The notes below the pieces were generated by a model. It was not told the DNA's origin. It did not search any database and was given only the letters and a program-made list of their open reading frames with translations. Positions 8,954 through 15,537 of a stretch of 64,000 nt of DNA are shown here, piece by piece. Position 1 is the stretch's first letter; each line of letters begins with the position of its first letter. The DNA comes from Chryseobacterium ureilyticum (GTDB lineage: Bacteria > Bacteroidota > Bacteroidia > Flavobacteriales > Weeksellaceae): NCBI RefSeq assembly GCF_900156735.1, contig NZ_FTOL01000013.1:43066-107065 (forward strand), given 5' to 3'. The position numbers and the translations under genes were made by a program.

Positions 8954-9766
8954 ATGAAATTAAAATTACTTTTAGGAACTTTGATGTTTACCGCTTTTAC
9001 AGCTAAGGCTCAGGTGCCTACCATCCACGAAAACTTTGATAATTTTACAATTGGAAATACTACATTCCCACAGTTTGGCTGGTCTGCAATAACAGCTCCT
9101 ATGGTAACGATCCCGGGACCACCACCTGTTCCGCCAAGAATGCTTGTAGCAGGAACTACTAACAGAGCCGTTCAGTCATATTCAGGAACTAATGCTACAG
9201 GGTCATCGTATTTAATATCACCTCAGATACAGGCTCCTACAGGAGATAAAAGCGTTACATTTAATGCTACTTTGGTAGATCCATCTCCTGGTACGGGAAC
9301 TATTCAGGTAGGTCTTGCCTCTAACCCTGCGGATATGGCTACATTTGTACCGGTAGGAGATCCAGCTACCGTAACCACTATAGGAGTTATTAAAAATATA
9401 AGTGTAAACATTCCAGCTTCATCATCGTCTTACATCGTATTTAAATTTACACCCACTTCTGTTCATACTGCGATCCAGATTGATGATGTAGTGTATGACA
9501 CCGCTGCTTCATTAGGAGTAAATGATAAAGCTTTCTCAAAAGAAGAAGTTAAATTCGTTGTAAATTCAGATAATACTTCTCTTGAATTTATTTCTAAGAA
9601 AGATCTTAAAAACATTAAAATCTATTCTTCAGCTGGTCAGAAAACAACGGAAGGAAAACCTAGCGGACAGAGATTTAATATCAGTAATCTGAAGACTGGT
9701 GTTTATTTTATCGTGATAGAAACTGCTGATGGAAAAACCATTCAATCAAAATTCATTAAGAAATAA
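8954..9766 (+). CDS. Secreted choice-of-anchor-J-like protein with T9SS sorting domain
   Basis: This 270-residue protein has a signal peptide ending AKAQ (residue 20), a beta-rich central domain (about 24-185) with features of the choice-of-anchor J/cleaved-adhesin family (opening HENFDNFT, SYLISPQI, closing IQIDDVVYD), and a C-terminal Por-type sorting domain (about 195-270) ending with SKFIKK. It should cross the outer membrane through the T9SS and be released or anchored. Cleaved-adhesin domains in gingipains and HagA are linked to haemoglobin/haem binding. The operator shared with hmuR suggests a haem-related role here, but this is inference. It starts 95 bp from hmuR, on the opposite strand. 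Confidence 0.75.
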   Translation: MKLKLLLGTLMFTAFTAKAQVPTIHENFDNFTIGNTTFPQFGWSAITAPMVTIPGPPPVPPRMLVAGTTNRAVQSYSGTNATGSSYLISPQIQAPTGDKSVTFNATLVDPSPGTGTIQVGLASNPADMATFVPVGDPATVTTIGVIKNISVNIPASSSSYIVFKFTPTSVHTAIQIDDVVYDTAASLGVNDKAFSKEEVKFVVNSDNTSLEFISKKDLKNIKIYSSAGQKTTEGKPSGQRFNISNLKTGVYFIVIETADGKTIQSKFIKK

Positions 9767-9797
9767 GGTTTATTAGACTATTATTCACCTTTATAGA

Positions 9798-9830
9798 GCC
9801 GGAAGATGCATTTCTTTCGGCTTTTATTTT
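9798..9830 (+). terminator. Terminator after the choice-of-anchor-J-like gene
   Basis: GCCGGAAG (9798-9805) pairs with CTTTCGGC (9814-9821), including one G-U pair, and TTTTATTTT follows. It separates this gene from the next, which has its own promoter. Confidence 0.75.
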
Positions 9831-9878
9831 ACTCTAAACGTCCCTGCTAAGTTGTAAAACACGATAAAAATCATGTTT

Positions 9879-9932
9879 TTATTTAGAATCATTAAAAATA
9901 AATATATACTTTTGTGGAATCATTCTAAATAA
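9879..9932 (+). promoter_or_regulatory. Promoter with Fur-like inverted-repeat operator, copy 2
   Basis: The 50-bp core 9881-9930 matches 8892-8941 at 46 of 50 positions. TTATTTAGAAT (9879-9889) is mirrored by ATTCTAAATAA (9922-9932). The -7 element TACTTTTG lies at 9907-9914 between the arms, as in copy 1. The start codon is at 9951. The same regulator presumably controls both transcripts. Confidence 0.68.
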
Positions 9933-9950
9933 TGAATTAAAAAATAAGTT

Positions 9951-11261
9951 ATGAAAACAAAACTATTATTGGCTTCTATGTTTGCTCTTACCGTTCAACA
10001 GACGGTTTTAGCACAGACAGATGCACTAGGATACACACAGGCAAACTTGTCGATGGGGAATGGATATCAGAATCGTGTATTCTTTAATTTTGCAGACGGA
10101 AATATAATTTCTCAGCCTGCAAATACATGGGATGTTGCTTTCTACAGAAATTCTATTTATGCAGTTGGAACAAGAATCAATGATGCTAAAAATATTGAAG
10201 TATATACAGCTGCTACAAGCTTAGCTGAATGGGATAATATCAACATCAGCAATGAAGCTTCATGGGGTGAGCCTCTTTATAATCCTGATCAAATTAATGA
10301 TTGGAGCCAGGGAGCATTTGAACAGGGACCTATTACAGGACCTAACCCTAATACCCCTTCTACAGGATGGGGAGTTTACAACTCTGTTAATCACCACATT
10401 ATTGGGAAAGCGATCTTTGTTTTAAAATACGCATCAGGAGCTTATGTAAAATTTGCTATTGAAGATGCTTATGGAGGCTATACATTTAAATATTCCAAGT
10501 GGAACGGAACAGCATGGGGGGCTACGGAAACCAGAACATTACCAAACGGAAGTGATGATTCTTTCTTCAATTATTTCTCATTTGATACAGGAGAAAAAGT
10601 TCCTAATATGGAGCCTTCAAAAAATTCATGGAACTTAATGTTTACCAGATATTTCACAGATTATCCTTATGTTGATCAGCAAGGAAATCCACAAACAATG
10701 AAATACAGAATGTCAGGAGTTATCCAGGCTCCAAATATTACGGTAGCTAAAGTAAGACCGGAAACCCAGGCAGCAGCAACAGGTAATATACCTGCGACAT
10801 TCTCAAGCAACATTACAACAATCGGGCACTCATGGAAACCTACTTCGGGAGTATACTCTGATGCGGTTTATTATATCAAGCAAGGATCAGATTACTACAG
10901 AATGTATTTCGTTTCCAATGAAGGTACTCAAACAGGAAATATGTACTTCAAGTATAAAAAACTTTCCGGATCTCTGGGAATCACTGAAGTAAGTAAAAAA
11001 GCTTCTTTCGGAATTTATCCGAACCCTACTGCATCTGATAAAAAGGTAACCGTTTTATTCGATGTTAAAGAAAAAGCAAGCAATAAAGGGAATGTAGAGG
11101 TATATGATCTTACCGGAAAAAAAGTACACTCCGCTGAATTAACAAATCAAACTGGATTTTACAGACAGGATATGAATCTTTCTCACCTTCCTTCAGGAAA
11201 TTATATGGTAAAAATTACCTATGGCGGAAGTACAGAAACTAAAAAACTTATTGTAAAATAA
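9951..11261 (+). CDS. T9SS-secreted HmuY-like protein
   Basis: This 436-residue protein has a signal peptide ending LAQ (residue 22), two related beta-rich modules centred on Trp60 (TWDVAF) and Trp227 (SWNLMF), and a C-terminal T9SS sorting domain (about 345-436) containing IYPNPT and ending KKLIVK. The two modules resemble those in the HmuY-like lipoprotein encoded at 5600-6730: both have an aromatic-Asn-x-x-x-Gly turn followed by Trp-(Asp/Asn)-hydrophobic about 10-15 residues later. The Trp-to-Trp spacing is 167 here and 172 there. I infer a fully exported haem-capture protein. It is expressed from its own copy of the operator and ends at a strong terminator. Confidence 0.72.
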   Translation: MKTKLLLASMFALTVQQTVLAQTDALGYTQANLSMGNGYQNRVFFNFADGNIISQPANTWDVAFYRNSIYAVGTRINDAKNIEVYTAATSLAEWDNINISNEASWGEPLYNPDQINDWSQGAFEQGPITGPNPNTPSTGWGVYNSVNHHIIGKAIFVLKYASGAYVKFAIEDAYGGYTFKYSKWNGTAWGATETRTLPNGSDDSFFNYFSFDTGEKVPNMEPSKNSWNLMFTRYFTDYPYVDQQGNPQTMKYRMSGVIQAPNITVAKVRPETQAAATGNIPATFSSNITTIGHSWKPTSGVYSDAVYYIKQGSDYYRMYFVSNEGTQTGNMYFKYKKLSGSLGITEVSKKASFGIYPNPTASDKKVTVLFDVKEKASNKGNVEVYDLTGKKVHSAELTNQTGFYRQDMNLSHLPSGNYMVKITYGGSTETKKLIVK

Positions 11262-11295
11262 TATTTACTCTAAATACTTTCTATTTTTTCTAATA

Positions 11296-11331
11296 AAAGG
11301 CGGTCTTCAGAACACTGAAGCCGCCTTTTTT
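11296..11331. terminator. Bidirectional terminator
   Basis: GGCGG and CTTCAG on the left (11299-11310) pair with CTGAAG and CCGCC (11315-11325), flanked by A and T runs on the two sides. It can end both the secreted HmuY-like transcript and the convergent monooxygenase gene. Confidence 0.8.
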
Positions 11332-11334
11332 ATT

Positions 11335-11625
11335 TTAGTAGATCTTAAATCCTTTATATACTTCCACAGTACTTTCCATCATCTTGGAAGCATCCTTACG
11401 GAAATCCAATAAATGATCCTGCCCGTTGTGTCTGTTATGGTGATCAACACTTTCCCAAAGTTCAATCAGAAAAAAAGTGCCTTTATTATCTTTATCCTCG
11501 ATAAGATCATATTGCAGACAACCTTCTTCTTTTCTCGTTTCCTTTACCAGGTTTTGAAAAAGCTCTACCGCTTCCATCAGATAGTTTTCATTAAACTTAA
11601 AAAGTGCAATGATATGTAAATTCAT
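11335..11625 (-). CDS. Antibiotic-biosynthesis-monooxygenase-fold protein (putative quinol monooxygenase)
   Basis: This 96-residue protein fits the ABM family (PF03992), a ferredoxin-like fold seen in YgiN-type quinol monooxygenases. The typical core EEGCLQYDL and the strand FFLIELWES are present. It is small, cytoplasmic and lacks a signal peptide. IsdG-type haem oxygenases use the same fold, and the gene lies beside a haem region, but I cannot recognise the IsdG catalytic Asn/Trp/His set with confidence. It is therefore left as a generic ABM protein. It is monocistronic, ending within a few bases of the shared terminator. Confidence 0.75.
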   Translation of the reverse strand: MNLHIIALFKFNENYLMEAVELFQNLVKETRKEEGCLQYDLIEDKDNKGTFFLIELWESVDHHNRHNGQDHLLDFRKDASKMMESTVEVYKGFKIY

Positions 11626-11714
11626 GTTCTAATATTTAGTGATGTAAAAGTAAAATATTTTCAAAACCAAATATATTTTTGATCTGTTTATTTTTCAACA
11701 TGATCCTATATTTT

Positions 11715-12602
11715 TTAACTCAACACTGATTTATAAATAGTTATAGAACTCATTACAATCACCAGAATTCCGATTACAAGAAACATTTTTTTCACCGGAA
11801 GCTTTGCAGTAAGCATTGCAGAAAAAGGAGCAGTAATAATTCCCCCAATCAAAAGCCCAAGAATGATATTCCAGTGCTGAATTCCTAAAGTAAAAAAGAA
11901 AGTAACTGCAGCTGTAATCGTCAGAATAAATTTTGCCACGGTAGAACTTCCCACAGCAAATCTTGGAGTAAAAGCATTTTTAATCAATGTCCCGGTAACT
12001 AACGGTCCCCAGCCTCCTCCTGCAAAAGAATCTATAAAACCTCCGATCACTCCCAGCCTCGTAAGATTGGTTTTTTTCTTTAACGCTTTACTTTGTTTCT
12101 CTTTAAAAGCATTGGAAAGAATCTGAAATCCAAGATATAAAGTGTAAAAAGCAATAATTGTCTTGGTAACCTTTGCATAATATTCACCAAGATAAGTAAG
12201 ACTGACAGCTCCGATAATGGCACCGATCACAGCCGGAACAGCAAGTTTCTTCACCAGACTTTTGCTTACATTCTTAAGTTTGATATGACTTACACTTCCA
12301 GCCGCTGTTGTAAAGCTTTCCGCAGAATGAATACTTGCACTTACAATGTGAGGCGGAATATTCAGGAACATAAGCGTTGTTGTACAGATCACACCATACC
12401 CCATTCCCATTGATCCGGCTACAATTTCAGCAAGGACTCCCACCAACAGCATCCAATAAAATATATAATTGTCTTTCGCCAGAATATTCAACAGCTCATC
12501 AAGATACCCCAATTCATACATTGAAAAAAAGGTAATCGATAGCAATGCGAGTGTAACAAAAAATACATTGAGTCTTATTTGAATCTTTCTTGTAATAACC
12601 AT
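11715..12602 (-). CDS. Sulfite exporter TauE/SafE family permease
   Basis: This 295-residue membrane protein of the TauE/SafE family (PF01925) has about eight hydrophobic segments and the two Gly-rich repeats typical of the family (VAGSMGMGYG near 60 and DSFAGGGWGP near 190). Members move sulfite, sulfoacetate or other organosulfur anions. An Rrf2-type regulator gene lies upstream in the same direction, and an unusual inverted repeat sits in the 212-bp gap between them. That context suggests control by sulfur or cysteine status, but the substrate is not known. A second, shorter TauE-family gene lies at 41993-42799. Confidence 0.85.
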   Translation of the reverse strand: MVITRKIQIRLNVFFVTLALLSITFFSMYELGYLDELLNILAKDNYIFYWMLLVGVLAEIVAGSMGMGYGVICTTTLMFLNIPPHIVSASIHSAESFTTAAGSVSHIKLKNVSKSLVKKLAVPAVIGAIIGAVSLTYLGEYYAKVTKTIIAFYTLYLGFQILSNAFKEKQSKALKKKTNLTRLGVIGGFIDSFAGGGWGPLVTGTLIKNAFTPRFAVGSSTVAKFILTITAAVTFFFTLGIQHWNIILGLLIGGIITAPFSAMLTAKLPVKKMFLVIGILVIVMSSITIYKSVLS

Positions 12603-12603
12603 A

Positions 12604-12726
12604 CTATAGAATTATCAATTGAACAATTTGGATATTACTTTTATAAGCATTCAGAATAACAGAATCTCTCCATATTTTCCCCACAGCAAACTGTTTTGCT
12701 ATCAATGTATCTTCTTTTGAAATCAT
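12604..12726 (-). CDS. Candidate 40-codon leader ORF upstream of the TauE gene
   Basis: An ATG at 12726 opens a 40-codon frame that stops 1 nt before the TauE start. The predicted peptide begins MISKEDTLIAKQF and ends VQLIIL. It lies between the putative operator/promoter (12749-12795) and the permease gene, so it would be on the same transcript. No strong ribosome-binding site and no recognised family are seen. It could be a real small protein, a regulatory leader or chance. Confidence 0.25.
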   Translation of the reverse strand: MISKEDTLIAKQFAVGKIWRDSVILNAYKSNIQIVQLIIL

Positions 12727-12748
12727 AGTCTAATCATTTGAAGTCTTA

Positions 12749-12795
12749 CAAATATCCAATAAAAATATTATCCTACCAAAAAAGTAGACTAGTAA
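12749..12795 (-). promoter_or_regulatory. Promoter with CTAC-N7-GTAG operator, copy 1 (TauE side)
   Basis: Read on the minus strand, TAGTCTAC is followed by seven bases and then GTAGGATAATATTT. The same pattern, with only the seven-base spacer different, lies upstream of the cupin-8 gene at 22192-22221. A -7-like box GATATTTG (12749-12756, one mismatch to TAnnTTTG) follows. The adjacent Rrf2 protein is the natural candidate to bind, but this is inference. Confidence 0.55.
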
Positions 12796-12798
12796 TTC

Positions 12799-12830
12799 AA
12801 AAAAAAGGACCAGGTCAGTCGACCAGATCC
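12799..12830 (-). terminator. Terminator of the rrf2-type gene
   Basis: GGACCAGGTC (12807-12816) and GACCAGATCC (12821-12830) form a stem with one mismatch and one G-U pair. On the minus strand eight T residues follow. The hairpin includes the stop codon of the regulator, which ends at 12815. Confidence 0.65.
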
Positions 12831-13222
12831 ATTAAAGTTTTTTTCTCCAAAATATTCAGTGATGCATCCCGAACTTCTATGAGTACATCATGCAGTCCAC
12901 AGTGATCTTCGTTACAGTCATCACATTTTTCATAAAAGTTAAGACTTACACATGGAAGCATTGCTATTGGACCGTTTACAAGCCTGATAATTTTTGCAAG
13001 TTTTACATTTTCAGGATTTTCTCTCAGGAAATATCCCCCACCCTTTCCTTTTTTACTATCCAGGATTTCTGCTTTTTTCAGTTCAAGCAGAATATTTTCT
13101 AAAAACTTTAAAGGGATCTTTTTATGTTCCGCAATTTCGGAAATAAGAACCGGACCTTCATTTCTTTTTTCTACAAGATATGAAAGTGCCTTAAACGCAT
13201 ATTGAGATTTTTTTGAAAGCAT
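12815..13222 (-). CDS. Rrf2-family transcriptional regulator with a four-Cys cluster
   Basis: This 135-residue winged-helix regulator starts with the family signature MLSKKSQYAFKALSYL. The recognition region lies about 28-55 and the wing at 58-66 (KGKGGGYFL). Cys91, Cys100, Cys103 and Cys108 fall where IscR/NsrR-type members bind an iron-sulfur cluster, so it may sense iron-sulfur, redox or NO status. The cysteine spacing is not identical to classic IscR. It precedes the TauE permease in the same direction. Its own -7 element TATTTTTG lies just upstream of the start. It is a candidate for binding the CTAC-N7-GTAG site. Confidence 0.85.
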   Translation of the reverse strand: MLSKKSQYAFKALSYLVEKRNEGPVLISEIAEHKKIPLKFLENILLELKKAEILDSKKGKGGGYFLRENPENVKLAKIIRLVNGPIAMLPCVSLNFYEKCDDCNEDHCGLHDVLIEVRDASLNILEKKTLMDLVD

Positions 13223-13350
13223 TACGGCAAAAATAAGAAAATTGTTTAATATCTTTAACGTAAAAGGTAAAATTACAGATTTGCCCCATTCACTCTTCTA
13301 CAGTTTTACTTTTGTCCATCCACAATTTTGTCTTTTTCCTATTAAATGAG

Positions 13351-13358
13351 TATGTTTG
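13351..13358 (+). promoter_or_regulatory. -7 element TATGTTTG very close to the DUF4268 start codon
   Basis: TATGTTTG matches the Bacteroidota -7 consensus TAnnTTTG and ends 5 nt before the ATG at 13363. Transcription would begin at or next to the start codon, so the mRNA may be leaderless. This also argues for 13363 rather than a start further upstream. Confidence 0.5.
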
Positions 13359-13362
13359 CCCT

Positions 13363-13791
13363 ATGTTCAGTAAACAAGAAGCACAGCAACTAAAAAAGGA
13401 ATTTTGGACAGCTTTTGGAAAATCATTTCCAAGAAAATGGATCCTGTACGATACCAAAGTAAAGGATATGGCATTTAAATTCTCTGCAGACAACAAAAAA
13501 GCAGAAGTTTCTCTAGACATCGAAATGAAAGATGAAATTTTCCGTAATGCTTACTATGAAAAAATCTGGTCTCTGGAAGATATTTTAAAGGACTTTATTG
13601 GAGATTTTCAGAAAGAAGAATACTTCACCCTGGATAACGGCAAGGTAATCAGCCGGATATGGGTAGAAAAACATGGTGTTTCAGTTTTTAATAAAAACAC
13701 CTGGCAGGAAATTTTTGAATTCTTTGTGGACAGAATGGACGGTTTTGAAAGATTTTATTATGAATATGAGGATTTTATAAAGGACATATAA
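13363..13791 (+). CDS. DUF4268-type protein
   Basis: This 142-residue cytoplasmic protein begins MFSKQEAQQLKKEFWTAFG and resembles DUF4268 (PF14088), a domain found alone or at the C-terminus of restriction-like proteins. Aromatic residues are frequent (RKWILYDTK, ERFYYEYEDF). I chose 13363 because an upstream frame extension begins with a non-homologous hydrophobic stretch and overlaps the promoter. The function is unknown. The next two genes run the same way but appear to have a separate promoter at 13848-13855. Confidence 0.65.
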   Translation: MFSKQEAQQLKKEFWTAFGKSFPRKWILYDTKVKDMAFKFSADNKKAEVSLDIEMKDEIFRNAYYEKIWSLEDILKDFIGDFQKEEYFTLDNGKVISRIWVEKHGVSVFNKNTWQEIFEFFVDRMDGFERFYYEYEDFIKDI

Positions 13792-13847
13792 AATATTTAC
13801 GAAATAAATACCGTTTTACACTTTAGGCTAAGATAAAAAAGAAAGAC

Positions 13848-13855
13848 TATCTTTG
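13848..13855 (+). promoter_or_regulatory. -7 element TATCTTTG upstream of the 13903 gene
   Basis: TATCTTTG fits TAnnTTTG and lies 47 nt before the ATG at 13903, giving a leader of about 40 nt. Confidence 0.5.
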
Positions 13856-13902
13856 CTTCAACCACTTAAACTAATAGATGAAACTAAATAACATGATTAA
13901 AA

Positions 13903-14550
13903 ATGAGAAAAGTGTACAAAAACATTTTTGGAGAAGTCATCTCCAAAAGCAATGCTGTGAAATTAGATGAGTATCATCTGTATTATTACGAAAGTGATTC
14001 TGATATACTGAAAGAGATTGAGTTCATCAATGACGACAGTATATACAACATCAATTACTTCTTAAGTGAAGGTGATAATGAGGAAGAAGTCCTTAATTAT
14101 CTGAAGGAAAAATCTGATTTCTTTGACATTGAAAAACGAGAATCTGCTGATGGATTCATTATTTCCACCAACAAACTTTATTCATTATCTGTAGATGAGC
14201 AACCTTTAATATCCAAAACAGTCTTTAAAGCTGATGACCCTGAAAATTTCATATGCTCACAGGTAATTGACAATGAAACCCAAGCGCCACAACTTGAAAA
14301 AACTGTAAAATGTTGGTATACAACTGACGAAAATGGTGAAAAATATGCTGCAGTAGAATGCAGCTATCAAGAGGATGGAAAGCTGGAGCTTGCCATTGCT
14401 AAAACAGCAGATCCTGATAACGAGCAAAATTGGGAACATTATGAATATGAAACGTTCCAGGAACTTCAGGAACAATGTCCTGTAGATATCAGTTATTATA
14501 AAACTGCAGTATTACTCCCAAAAGAAGCTTATCAGGACCACGAGTCGTAA
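13903..14550 (+). CDS. Acidic protein of unknown function
   Basis: I do not recognise this 215-residue protein. It has no signal peptide or membrane segment and is strongly acidic, with runs such as GDNEEEVL and NWEHYEYETFQELQEQ. It opens MRKVYKNIFGEVISKS and alternates charged and aromatic residues, suggesting a compact cytoplasmic alpha/beta protein. It lies 30 nt upstream of the DUF2314-ankyrin gene in the same direction and is probably co-transcribed. Acidic, small, unrecognised proteins next to DUF2314 and ankyrin proteins are often immunity-like, but no toxin gene is visible here. No function is assigned. Confidence 0.6.
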   Translation: MRKVYKNIFGEVISKSNAVKLDEYHLYYYESDSDILKEIEFINDDSIYNINYFLSEGDNEEEVLNYLKEKSDFFDIEKRESADGFIISTNKLYSLSVDEQPLISKTVFKADDPENFICSQVIDNETQAPQLEKTVKCWYTTDENGEKYAAVECSYQEDGKLELAIAKTADPDNEQNWEHYEYETFQELQEQCPVDISYYKTAVLLPKEAYQDHES

Positions 14551-14580
14551 GGACTTATATCAATCAAACCTAATTATTAT

Positions 14581-15396
14581 ATGGAAGAAAACTCAATCTT
14601 TTTTGCTGATGGAAATGATCCTGAAATGATCAATGCATTTAAGAAAGCACAGGAAACTTTTAAATATTTCTGGCGTGAACAATCTTGGGAATACAGAAGA
14701 ATTATCCCGGGGCTTAATGTATCATGCGTAAAAGTAGCTTTTTCAGATAAAAATGAAACTGGAGAATTAGATGTTGAGCACATGTGGATCAATGACATTT
14801 TTTTTGACGGTGATAGTATCAAAGGCTACCTGATCAACGAGCCCAATACATTGAAGAATGTACAGGTTGGAGACTATGTTGAAATTCCTGTTACTGATAT
14901 CAGCGACTGGCTTTTTGCGATCACCCCAAGTGTTCAGAAACCTAAGGGACTTTCTAAATTATTTTCTTCGTCATCAGAACCTCTTCCAAAAACATATGGT
15001 GGATTTACCATTCAGAAAATGCGTTCAGATATGTCAGCTTCTGAAAGAAAAGATCATGATAATGCATGGCAGCTGGATTTTGGTGATTTTAATGATATTC
15101 AAATTGTTAACAAACAGACTGAAGAGCCCGAAAATCTTGTTGAGCACCCGATGAGTGTAAACATGAAGGAAAAATTTCTTGAGTTTTTACAACAAAATCC
15201 TGACGAATTAAAGCATAGTGACGAGAATGGTCTTACTTTACTTCACAGAGAAACTATTGCAGGAAATCTAACGATTGTACAGGTTGCCCTGGAAGCCGGA
15301 GCAGACAGAAATATTCAGTCTAAAGCTGGTAAAACAGCATTAGATTATGCAAAACAACTGAACTGGGAGCATATTATTCCTGTATTGGAAAGATAA
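14581..15396 (+). CDS. DUF2314 plus ankyrin-repeat protein
   Basis: This 271-residue protein has an N-terminal DUF2314 domain (PF10077; about 14-125, with FKYFWREQSWEYRRIIPGL) and a C-terminal ankyrin segment of about two repeats (about 205-270: NGLTLLHRETIAGN, then ALEAGADRNIQSKAGKTALDYA). The middle (125-200) contains a linker and a second conserved-looking stretch, FGDFNDIQI. It is cytoplasmic. DUF2314 proteins recur as accessory or immunity-like genes. The function here is unknown. It ends before a clear terminator and follows the acidic protein gene. Confidence 0.72.
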   Translation: MEENSIFFADGNDPEMINAFKKAQETFKYFWREQSWEYRRIIPGLNVSCVKVAFSDKNETGELDVEHMWINDIFFDGDSIKGYLINEPNTLKNVQVGDYVEIPVTDISDWLFAITPSVQKPKGLSKLFSSSSEPLPKTYGGFTIQKMRSDMSASERKDHDNAWQLDFGDFNDIQIVNKQTEEPENLVEHPMSVNMKEKFLEFLQQNPDELKHSDENGLTLLHRETIAGNLTIVQVALEAGADRNIQSKAGKTALDYAKQLNWEHIIPVLER

Positions 15397-15448
15397 ATTA
15401 AAATGTTTCACCTTCTGTTTATATACAGATGCGGAGATTAAATATAAA

Positions 15449-15479
15449 AAAGACTGTTTCTATGAAGCAGTCTTTTTTA
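15449..15479 (+). terminator. Terminator after the DUF2314-ankyrin gene
   Basis: AAAGACTG (15449-15456) pairs with CAGTCTTT (15468-15475) and the T run continues, with a short inner TTC/GAA extension. Confidence 0.75.
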
Positions 15480-15537
15480 TTCTTACCTTTATTGTGTAAC
15501 AAAACACATTCAATAAGTGTCTTATTATTAAAAACAT

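Noticed and set aside
11335..11625. Possible IsdG-type haem oxygenase
   Set aside because: The fold family is shared and the haem region is near, but the IsdG catalytic residues cannot be placed, and the gene does not share the haem operator. A generic ABM-type call is safer.
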